This document shows, piece by piece, positions 10,046 to 19,580 of a stretch of 64,000 nt of DNA; position 1 is the first letter of the stretch, and the number at the start of each line of letters is the position of its first letter. The DNA is from Asterella californica (taxonomy: Eukaryota > Streptophyta > Marchantiopsida > Marchantiales > Aytoniaceae), in assembly GCA_036924285.1 (NCBI GenBank), contig JAYKYS010000017.1, positions 1,407,501 through 1,471,500 of the forward strand, in the 5' to 3' direction. Below the pieces are notes generated by a model. It was not told the origin of the DNA and ran no database searches. It was given only the letters and a program-made list of their open reading frames with translations. The translations under genes were made by a program, and so were the position numbers.

Positions 10046-10708
10046 CTATATACATCGAGGACAAACCCATCGTCCAAAAAGAACGACACTGAGAGGTGGA
10101 GTCAAACATGACATGTGCCAACCTCTTGAACAACCATCACACACCAACATACGGGCTGCTCCACCAGCAGACCCACACAATATACACCTCAAGCCCGCGC
10201 GTACAACTGCTAAGCTTGGGTCAACGGTACCATCAATGTTGGGAAGATGACATGGCGTGCAATTACGCACATGGTCCTTCCACACAACACCATCACGACC
10301 TTCTAACATGAGTACTCTAGAAGGTAACACCTCACGCACTCGTAAAATAGTGCGCCCTACGGTCACGTCCAACGTCGTCGGTGCAGTCTGCTGTAGATAG
10401 ATATAATCGTCAAGATGAAACTTGCGAATCGACGGCCGATAACCTCCTCCTCGGATAGTCGCATATCGCAACGTGTCTCTATGCTGGGCAATCGCTAGGT
10501 TCTCAAAAGTCATAGACATAACTCTCCGAAATGTCTCTGCTCGTTGAGAACATGCTCTCACCCACATATCCAGGTCATCAAGGTCCAGCACCTCAGCAGA
10601 ATCACGACAAATGGCCGAAGGTAGATCTGGATCTCGGCCATACAATAGAAAATACGGTGAGAAGGAAGCCAAAGACGCTTGTCGGCTGAAACGGTAACCT
10701 ATAGCCAA
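10046..10708 (-). pseudogene. Integrase C-terminal region with PHD finger
   Basis: About 220 codons, in the same frame as the upstream RT-integrase piece and separated from it by a single TAG at about 10715. The first part is the end of the integrase, with FSPYFLLYGRDPDLP, the usual block that follows the catalytic core. The last 50 residues form a PHD zinc finger: C-x2-C, C-x2-C, H-x2-C and C-x2-C, with the core CDGCSRGWHMSC and the end WVCPRC. PHD fingers bind histone H3 tails, typically by lysine-4 methylation state. Gypsy chromoviruses carry a chromodomain in this position to steer integration, so a PHD here would serve the same targeting role (inference). The stop is CAG-to-TAG. Confidence 0.88.
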
Positions 10709-10717
10709 CCATGGTAA

Positions 10718-13204
10718 CTACACATCCCAATCTCCCAAGTGGCCCTTCTGCAAGCCATACTTGCGCAATCCTCTCTTCACCGTCTGAACTACCTTCTTTG
10801 CCAAACCATCCGTCTCAAGATGATCTTGAGATGTAGTCCGATGATCAATCAGCGCCTGATCACACAAGGCCTGAAACTCACCAAGGAACTCTTTACCTTG
10901 GTCTGTCAGCACTTCAGCAGGTGCTCCAAAACTACTCAGCACTCGATCTAAGAACGCGTACGCTGTCCCTTCACTCGCCTTGTCTGATAATGTCACAATC
11001 CACTTGGAGAAGTGCTCCATCATCATCAACACATACCGGTGGTGCCGTACGGTCAACGATAAGGGTCCCGCAAAATCCAAACTCCAAGGATAACCCAATC
11101 CCATAATCGATAAGGGGTGTAACTGTGGAGTAGGAGCATTAAACGATGCTCGTACTCGATCACAAACCACACATCGTGCGACAAACTGTTGCACATCGAC
11201 GTGCATACCACGCCACCAATACTGTCCTTGGAGTAAGCTATGCGTACGCTTCACTCCAAAATGTCCCAACTCCTCATGGGCATGTCGTACTAACTGTGCC
11301 CTCTGGGATGGATGTGGCACTATCCGTACCCTCCCATCACCCCACACTCGAAGTACATGTCGTCCTTCTTGTCGAAATCTCTTCGCTCGTTGAAGAACAC
11401 GATCTCGCTCCTTGGCACTTACTGTGTCTACTACCACACCAGTACGTAGATACTCCATCACGATCACATCATCATGGATATCTCGCTGATCTAGAACACC
11501 ATCTCCACCCTCAAGATCTAGAGACTCATCATCTACTCTCTGACCAGAGAAAGATACGACTTGACCCTCCATACTCGAGTTCATGGCCAACACACAAAGA
11601 AAGGCAGATGTCTGCCACCTTGGCACTATTTCCACATCAACCTCGTCATGCCATCGAGCCCCAGTTTGATCCTGCTGACTCGTGTATGGGTTGCGACTCA
11701 ACCCATCGGCATCTAGGTTTGCAACTCCAGGTCTATGTACTACCTGGAAGTCATACTCCTGTAAGATCAGAGCCCATCGTACAAGCTTCCCTGTAAGCTT
11801 ATCGGACTCCATCAACCACTTGAGCGGCTGGTGATCAGTGATGAGAGTAAAGGGGTTCTCAAACAGATAACATCGAAAGTGTGCAAGAGCCCATACTGCC
11901 GCCAAACACTCTCCTTCATACGAACTATACCTCACCTCCGCTGAATTGTTGGAGCGACTGGCATACGCCACCATGAACTCTTTTTTCTCATCATCATGCT
12001 GAGTCAGCATTGCTCCAAGTCCCAACATACTCCAATCGGTGTGCAATTGGAAAGGACGCCCCCTAACGGGTCTCCTCAAGATGGGAGCAAATGTCAACGT
12101 ATCCTTGAGCTCTATGAAAGCTCGCTCCTGCTCATCTTCCCACTGCCACTCTTGGTCCACCTTCATCAGCTTGATCAACGGCTTCGCAATTGCACTAAAT
12201 CCCTTCACGTATCGACGATAAAAGTTCGCCAAACCAACAAATGCTCGAACTCGACTCACATCTGTGGGATGTGGGATACGTGCAATAGCCTCAACCTTCA
12301 TCTGTTGAACACCCAATCCATCTGGATAGATGGTGTGGCCCAGATACTCTACCAACTCCTGGAAGAACTTACACTTCCCAGGGTGTAACTTCAACCCATG
12401 AGCTCTCAACCGTTCAAACACATCTCGTAAGTGTCTCTCGTGCTCCTCCACTGTAGCAATATAGACTAAGACGTCATCAATATAACATCTGACAAAATCC
12501 AATCCTGCTAGGATTCTGTCCATCATCCTTTGGAACTCAGCAGGGGCATTCTTCAACCCAAATGGTAAGAACCGCCACTGATACAAACAATCCTTGCCGT
12601 GAGAGTCAATTCCTCAGAATGCTGCCTTGGACTTATCTTCTTCTCTCACTGGCAACTGATGATACCCTGCTCGAAGATCCAAAGTACTGAAGATCTTCAC
12701 ATGTCCCACTGCATCAAAGATCTCTTCAGGTGTCGGCATGGCATACTTATCGGACTTCGTCTGCCGATTGATAGGACGGTAGTCCCCACACATCCGTCTA
12801 TTCGTGTAGTTGCCATACATATCCTTCTTGGCTGGCATAACTATGGCAGATGCATACTCTCCATGCGACATCTCCACCAACCCAACCTCCAACAAGTCTT
12901 GAGTCCGACTCTGGATCAAGGCTCTCTCCATGTCACTATACTTGTAAGGACGTCGAAAGATTGGCATGTCATTAGCCAAGTCGATCCGTATACCAGATCC
13001 CTTCAAGGTACCAAAATCCTTCATACTGAAGGCAAAACAATTCCTGTAGCTCTTCAGGAATTTTTGGACTCTTCGTCTCTCCTCTCCTATAAGCTTGGGT
13101 CCAATCTCCGGCTCCCAAGTATCCGCTGCTAGAGGTAGAAGACGAAGTCGTTGACTGCTATCTTGCAGCCTCTGGAGCAGTTTCCTTCTGCTCACCACCA
13201 ACAA
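10718..13204 (-). pseudogene. RT, RNase H and integrase core of DNMT gypsy
   Basis: Continuous frame with one stop at about 12611 (probably TGG to TGA, after DKSKAAF). RT blocks include FSTLDLRAGYHQ with the motif A Asp, LPFGLKNAPAEFQRMMD, and CYIDDVLVY, the YxDD box. RNase H follows with the LHTDWS Asp and ITDHQPLKW. The integrase has an H2C2 finger (HAHEELGHFG..CVVCDR), then catalytic LDFAGPL and LTDQGKEF. The third catalytic position, normally Glu in this block, reads Lys (TDGLAKKVV), a G-to-A change that would kill integration. It lies in the same frame as the methyltransferase upstream and the PHD piece downstream. Confidence 0.92.
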
Positions 13205-13420
13205 CCTCCACCGCTACTATGCGTAAAACTTTTGCAGTTCTAGCTGCAAGCTCCACACTCTCTCCTATGACATCCCATGATGTCCAGGATGACGAACTCC
13301 ATGTGCCTCGTCCTCAGCCTTTGCCTCCACCGACCCGGTAGACAAAGAGCTCAAGAGTGTTCGAGCAGTAACACCCGTCGATCGCATCCGACGCTGCTCA
13401 GCCAATCCAAGGCTAACAAT

Positions 13421-14371
13421 CTATGTCAAGCAATTCAAGTCCATTGCTTGATCCAATACTTGACGACGTGAAGCCTTTGACACCGAAGCTACTGCCGTCG
13501 TATCCATAGCGAAACCCATTGCTCGCTCTCTCTCATCGGCATTGGGCTCCACCAACTGCCGTAATTGATCGTCCCACACAAGCCCAGGTCCTCCATCTCT
13601 GTAAGCATGTGACGCTGGAAAGCTTACCAAAGTGGGTAACGCTACCATGGGCCGTCCCACTAGGTTCACCACTGCCATGGGTGATCTATCGACGACTCTC
13701 ACTACTTGAGATCGTCGTCCTGCATCCAAGATGCTATCAACCGCGAGATGCACTGGTCGTCTCACTCCATCGTGTGCGCGCTTAAGCACCTCTCTCGGTA
13801 ACAAGTTCGTCCACCACAACCGTGGACGATGTGCACGAGATCCTACTCTCGCTGCATCCAACAACACTGCTGGTCCAACCCAAGACCGCACTTGGTGCAA
13901 ACTCGCCATCATCTGTGTACGAGCATCACCCAACAAAGGAACGTTCTCCAAGATGTACGCTGGAGAATCCACCTGTTGCATCTGGAGATGTCGTAAGATC
14001 CGTAACATCTCCCAGAACATCCTAGATCGTGGGTCATGTAAACCCTGACCTCTCCCAGCACGCGTGTGACCTTGACATGACCATCCGGCTATCACCAAGT
14101 GAATGGTCCCCACAAACGTAAGATCCTGCGCCCCCAGCAGTGAAATCTGACGGTAATGCTTGCTAGTATCCTCTAACAGCTGATATGGCAACAACTCAGG
14201 ATATCTCTGCACCAAACGTGTCACATGTCGCAATGAGATGCGCCTCGTAATCTCATCTCTCTCCACATACAAGTATCGCTGTACTTGTATACCTGCTTGC
14301 AATATCACAGCCAAACTTGTGCTGATCCCTCCAAACAGCTCCAGCACACATACACCCTCCTCTAGATACTG
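13421..14371 (-). pseudogene. Cytosine-5 DNA methyltransferase domain inside gypsy pol
   Basis: About 316 codons resembling DNMT3/DRM-type catalytic domains. Numbering from the GTG at 14347: motif I LELFGGIST (residues 2-10) with LQAGIQVQRYLYVE, the DNMT3-like stretch that binds S-adenosylmethionine; motif IV GWSCQGHTRAGRG with the catalytic Cys at 91; motif VI ENV at 134-136; motif VIII HRPRLWWTN at 173-181; a short target-recognition region; and RERAMGF near 273. The Pro before the catalytic Cys is Ser (TCA), one C-to-T step from Pro. An in-frame TGA (14372-14374) separates it from upstream pol, and a TAG at about 13418 precedes further same-frame sequence (IVSLGLAEQ) leading to RT. No intron or own promoter is seen. 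Expected role: methylating DNA, perhaps the element's own copies. Confidence 0.9.
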
Positions 14372-15569
14372 TCACACAATGAGAGTCGTATCCAACGGTG
14401 ATAAGGTCATAGGGCCAGTAGCAGGAACAACCTTTTGTTCATCTACTGGTGGTACAAAGGCTTCACTCCAAGCCTGCTGCACCAACTGATCAGCATACTG
14501 CTGCAACTCTCCACTCGAACTCCAGAGTGGAACATCCAAGGCAGATGGTACTAACGTAGACATGCTAGGCATGTCTTCCACCTCCTCAAAGATCGGAGTA
14601 TCCTCCGCATGGGCATTGCTCTCCAACAACTCGTCCGGCCAAGTGATGACCGAACTGAACTCTGCAACGGATGCCATCGTCCCTGGTGTAGGCTCCGTCG
14701 TCCCAACTCTAGCACTGAACCGCACTGATAAGCGGCTCACTCGTCCCTCACCGGATTGCCAACCTGGTCTGTAAGATGCTGTCTCCGTCCAATAGTCGAT
14801 CACAAATCCCATAGGGTACAACACAGCACCTCTCACCAATACATCATAAGACTCTGCGGCTTTAACGATGGCCTTGGTCCTCACCATAGAGCCTTCCGTG
14901 GGGTGATCTGACCGGACTCTCACCGTCAACATCTCACGTGTCATGTGTAGAGCCGTACCTCCTGATCTCCCTAGAGATGTCTGCAATTGGAATGGACATC
15001 TCTCTATCTCGGACTTCTTCAGACCCAACCAATACACGACGCCTTTCCCAACATCATCGGTTGGGCTTCAGAGTCTAACAAGACCTTCGGGGTCGGTACA
15101 CTTTCCTTGAAGGTGCCACCAAACAGAAGATACCACTTCTGTTGTCCAACAACACCACACCCGGTGCCAAACCAGCACGGTCAATCGTCAGCCTAGCTGG
15201 TAACTCATCTAACCTAGCAGCCGCCGCTTGCCAAGTACCACTGGTAGCTGTCCTGATCCTTGACTCCATGGACACGTCTACCGCCTCTCGCTGAACTACT
15301 TCAGCACTAGAGGTAACTACATCCTCTCTCTCACTGAGCGTGACCACCAACTGGAACACTAGAGCCAAGTTGACTCCCAATGCCCTCATATCCGTGGTTG
15401 AGAATAGTGGGGCTCGCAAAACTACTGTAGCCGCCCCCAACATCGGGTTCGACGTCGCATCCACAGACGTCGAAGGTGGACTCACATCACATCCACTCCT
15501 GGATGTCGATACCTCCAACTCTACTGCACCATCGGTAGACCGTTTAGGAACCATAGATGTGGTCCTCAA
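14372..15569 (-). pseudogene. Protease region of DNMT gypsy
   Basis: Two overlapping broken frames. 15075-15569 encodes a linker without a domain I recognise. Near 15073 another frame reads PKVLLDSEAQP, the flap of a retroviral-type aspartic protease in which the expected DSG is DSE (GGA to GAA). A further shift leads into the frame at 15037-14372, which begins GLKKSEIERCPF and QTSLGRS and continues as a linker rich in Ser, Thr, Pro and Glu up to the TGA before the methyltransferase. The protease would release gag and pol proteins; here it is inactive by both the active-site change and the frameshifts. Confidence 0.7.
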
Positions 15570-15762
15570 CGCCTCTGATAACGTGAACGACTGAGGAAGC
15601 CTGGCCTATCTACCAGCCTCCCCGCGTTGTGGATCCAACTCCACTGACGCACCTCGCGGCTTAGAGGCACGTATTGCACCTCTAATCACTACCGCAGATG
15701 TCACAATCTGCGCCACACCAGCCATGAAGTCGAAGTCACCTCCTTCTCCTCCATAAGACGTT

Positions 15763-17131
15763 ATCGCGCTACTTGGCGGCTACATGCTTGACTTCTACTC
15801 CGACGCTTAGGTTTAGTAGTTCTAGAAGTTAGCTCATATTACTTCTAGTCCTTTATGTATATGTTTGACACCTTTGCATACGGTGTTAATACTATTTTGA
15901 GTCATAGTAGGCTGATAGTATGCTAGTTATCTTGTTCAAGCATTTGTGCGCTTGTGCAAGTGACTTCTTACTTGTCTATGACGTTCAATGTACATAACTT
16001 AGGGTTTCCATGCTGATAGGGGTTTGAGCTCATGGGTTGTACTTACTTGTCGCCCATGCACGCTTTCTAGCTGATTTAAGTTATTTTTCAGGGCTGCGTG
16101 TCGTTTTAGATAGTTTAAGTTTTATGTTGGCACTCTAGGGAGCTTGACGTGGTAGCCTATGAGTAAAACTAAGTTGCCATGTGGTTTAGGGTACTAAAGG
16201 ACAACCAAGAGGAGCTATGAATTCCCATTGGTCTGTTTTTGTCTTTTGTTAAACTCTAAATTTAGAAATAGAGCTCTAGAGTGGAGTTCGAGCATTTGGT
16301 GAGGGATCTTCGAAATCTGAGAGCACAGGAGGAGACTGCTCGTCATGCCAAGCACTTCTAGTGAAATTTTCGATCGATTTGATGCAATAAAGATGAAGTT
16401 ATGACCAATTGAAGTTCGAATTGTGCTAGAATTGAATCACTTTTGTTGGATTTAAGGTTTTCAGTGTCACTCGCAGCAGATTTGAGGAAATTGCTTCAAC
16501 TTCAAGGTTGTGTTCTCTGCCAGCAGGGCTACGATTTCACAAAAAGTTTCATATCGATTGAGTGACTGAGTAATTCAGGGTGGCCGCTGAAGCCGAAGGG
16601 GTCTGAAAAGCTCTTAATCTAGAGCAGCGACTTCAGGGAAGGAGATCTGGAGTTCTACAAACAATCGGGAGTCCCAACTTCACAGGAGTGTTCAGCAAGC
16701 TGTGAACTGCAAATCCTGTAAGAAACTTCGAAATTGATCGAGCCAAACTCATGTTATAGGTCGAAATAGCCATCTAGGTACCAGAAATTGCCGTAGTTTT
16801 CTTGCTCAAAACTTTTCTGTTCATATCTCCGTGTCAGAATTTGATCTCAGGCTGAAACTTCGTCTGTGAGTTCAATAGTACCTCATTTGCATGTAGGGGA
16901 AGTTTAGAAGTCTAAACCTTCATAGTTTTCCTCTCCGTGAGTGTCAAAGTTCACCGCCAGATCCTATTACTGCCAGCTAGACCTGAATTTCGTCTTCTGG
17001 GTATATTACTAGATCTTACACATCTATGTGAGTGTTTATAGCCCTGTTGTAACCTGAAAGCCAACCTCTTGAGTGAACAACCACAGCCAGAAGCCCGGCG
17101 CTTTCCTAGGTAGACGGATCACACTCCGACA
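15763..17131 (+). repeat. A1 5' LTR
   Basis: 1369 bp ending CTCCGACA. It matches the right LTR apart from substitutions and the two gaps in the latter. The right-end boundary agrees with A2, where the same LTR end is followed by the same leader. Confidence 0.88.
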
Positions 17132-17142
17132 TACTCTCTTTT

Positions 17143-17160
17143 TGGTGAACTCGACGTGAA
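17143..17160 (+). other. A1 primer-binding site
   Basis: TGGTGAACTCGACGTGAA begins 11 bp after the LTR. It is conserved in A2 at 54576-54593. I cannot name the tRNA; the site differs from that of elements C and D1. Confidence 0.65.
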
Positions 17161-17207
17161 ACACCTAGGGTGGGAGTTTTCTCGAGAGTGTTGTAGGATC
17201 AGATATC

Positions 17208-19580
17208 ATGGCCAACCAAGGATCATCAAGTGGAGGTGCTGCTGCTGCTCAGCAACCTGTTCAGTTGGATGCTGCTACGATGAAGATGTTCCAAGCTTTT
17301 TCCATGTTTATGCAGCAGCAGCAGAGCACAGAGAGGAAGGAGGTATTAGCAACCAAGGCGTTGCAATCTGTGGTGCATCAGATGGACCAGTTCAAGGGGA
17401 CAGATATTTCCAAGTACGTGCGATACTATGCTAGAGAGATGGAGGTGAACAAGGTACCTGAGAAGGAGATGGTGGAGAACTTTGAACTTGCTGTTGTGCC
17501 TGAGATTCGTGGACGTGTGAAGGAGCTCAAGCTGCAGCAAGGACAAAGTTGGGAGAGCTTTATGAGTGCTTTGAAGGAGGAGTACTACACTGAAGATTCA
17601 GAAAGGGTGACCAAGAGAACGTTCTTGGAGTGGGTGGTTAAGCCTAACAAAGGTTTGTCTGTAAATGAGTTGTTAAGGGAGTTTGATCGTCAATATGCTC
17701 AGCTTTCTAGGACAGAGAAGCTTACACTAGAGGTGGAGAAGACCGAGCTTTTCCTACAAGCAGCGGACGTGACTATTCAGGAGAAGCTTGAGCTGTTGTT
17801 GGAAGACACGAGTGAGGAGAGAGGATTGAAGACTGATTGGAAGGAGGTTGAAGAGGCTGTTTCTTTGCTGACCAAGAGACAGAGAAGAAGGGACAAGGTG
17901 GTGGTAAGTGAAGCAGCACCCTTGATAATTTTTGTCAAGCAGTTGCCTACTAAGCCTGCTTTGGTAATTGCTAGAGAGGAAGACTCACCGCTTGATGAGT
18001 TGATTAAGGGTATGAAGGAGCTTAAGCTTAAGCTCACTAGGTTAGAAGAGAAGGAGCAGAATGTACAGCCTGCTATGCAGAGACCTCAGATGAGAGAAGG
18101 CTTTGTTCATCGTTGTATATGGTGTGATAGCCTAGACCATGTAAGAAGAGATTGTGGGGAGTTTTCAGATGCATTGAGGAAGGATCTGATCTTCTTCAAA
18201 GATGGTAAGATCCATCTGAGAGAGACGGGGATGATGTTGGGAACCAACTTTGGCAAGGGTGGTATGAAGAGATTTGTGAATGAGATATCAGCATCACATG
18301 CTGTTTCTCTTGTGAATGCTGCTACCTGTGGAGTGAAAGTGGAGATGGAGAGAGAGAAAGGGACTACTGGGTTGTGGTCAGATGTAGTGCGGTCCGTAGC
18401 TAGAACAGAGCTAGACAAGGATGTGCTACGAAGGGTTGGCAACTCAATTAGAGAAACTACAGGATGGAATGACCCTGTGGATACTATGTCAGTGCATGCT
18501 TATGTTGCAAGAAGTCAGCATGAAGCTGTACTAGAAGAAAAACGCAGAAGGGAGGATGCATGAGAGGCTTCTACAGCCAAACGACCTGCTACAAGGAGTG
18601 AAAGGGCTAGACCAGAGGCAAGACATGAGACAACACCTACTCGGGAGGAAACTATGGAGGATCTATCACCTACAACACCAAAGGAGAAGGAGAGAAGCAA
18701 GGAGAAGGGTAAGATGCCTGCATACAAACTTCAGTCTGACATTGAGATTGCTACAGACTTGAAGCAGGTGTTAGAGAATCGTATCTTGAATGGGAAGGTT
18801 GAGTTTACTTTGGGTGAGATTCTTGGGATTGCAAAGCGTGAGTTCCATGAGGTTATCATAGATATCATCAAGAGGAAACGTTAGATTTTGGGTGAAGCAG
18901 CTACGCTTAACGCTCTAGGGACCAAACTGTCGGAGGATGAGGAAGATGAGATTGCTGGTTACTGCTCTCAAGTATCAGAAGGGAGATCGTATCAGCACGT
19001 GAGGTTTGAAGATGAGGTGGAAGCATCGCAGAAGAGCCATTACTCTCACAACCATTGGGCAAGAGCAACCACAGAGACCTTGGTGAAGTTGGGAGATCTG
19101 GAGGAACCTGTGGTGGCATTGATTGATCACGGCTCAGAGATTAATCTGATGTCTAAAGAGCTGTACAAGGGTGGGAGGTGGCCTATAGACACCGACCATG
19201 GATGGCTTATACGTGCTGCCAACAACCAGAGGGGAGAACTCTATGGTGCTTGTCCCAACATCAAGGTAACTGTGGGTGACATCAGTGATGTTCAGAATTT
19301 CTTTGTGCAAGACATGTCAACCTATCCTATCATTCTAGGGCAGCCTTACATTACTGCTGTTAGAATGGAGACACGAGTTATGGATGATGGTTCAGCCTAT
19401 GCTAGGATACGTAGTAGAGACGGCAAAAGAGCTGTTCAGTTTTTGACCGTTGCTGCAGAACATGAGAGGAATCGTGATAGCTTGAGAGATCGTCTACTAC
19501 CTAAGATTACTCAAGAGTTTAGAGAGTCTAGGGGTTTTGGCAGAGTACCATTGAAGAGCGAGACTTCAACGATACAGTAG
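17208..19580 (+). pseudogene. A1 gag-protease
   Basis: From ATG (MANQGSSS) to the TAG after ETSTIQ, one frame with two internal stops: TGA at 18561-18563 (A2 has GGA) and TAG at 18882-18884 (A2 has CAG). Gag: capsid-like region from residue 60 to about 230, a coiled and basic stretch, a zinc knuckle CIWCDSLDHVRRDC (about 300-315), then a conserved module with AYKLQSDIEIATDLK and GIAKREFHEVIIDIIKRKR. The protease reads VVALIDHGSEIN at about 19108-19146, then LGQPYI. The active site is D-H-G, not D-T/S-G, and is the same in A2 and D2. The frame ends 42 bases after a -1 slippery site, beyond which pol takes over. Confidence 0.9.
19532..19538 (+). promoter_or_regulatory. Probable -1 ribosomal frameshift site (G GGT TTT)
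   Basis: The heptamer is in register with the gag-protease frame (AGG GGT TTT GGC). The pol frame is closed by TAG at 19529-19531 and opens exactly here, running through RT. The same heptamer in the same register is present in A2 (52198-52204). GGGUUUU is a slippery sequence I recall from plant luteovirus-type frameshifting. I have not tested for a downstream RNA structure. Confidence 0.75.

Noticed and set aside
11146..11796. 216-codon plus-strand ORF opposite the RNase H/integrase region
   Set aside because: Shadow of the minus-strand pol; His/Pro/Leu-rich with no family signature.
12599..13132. 177-codon plus-strand ORF
   Set aside because: Antisense shadow of the RT N-terminal half.
15075..15760. 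Simple in-frame continuity of the DNMT-gypsy gag across the A1 insertion
   Set aside because: Joining at a 4-bp target duplication gives a frame with stops; another frame is open on the left. The orientation and order fit, but frame continuity is not shown.
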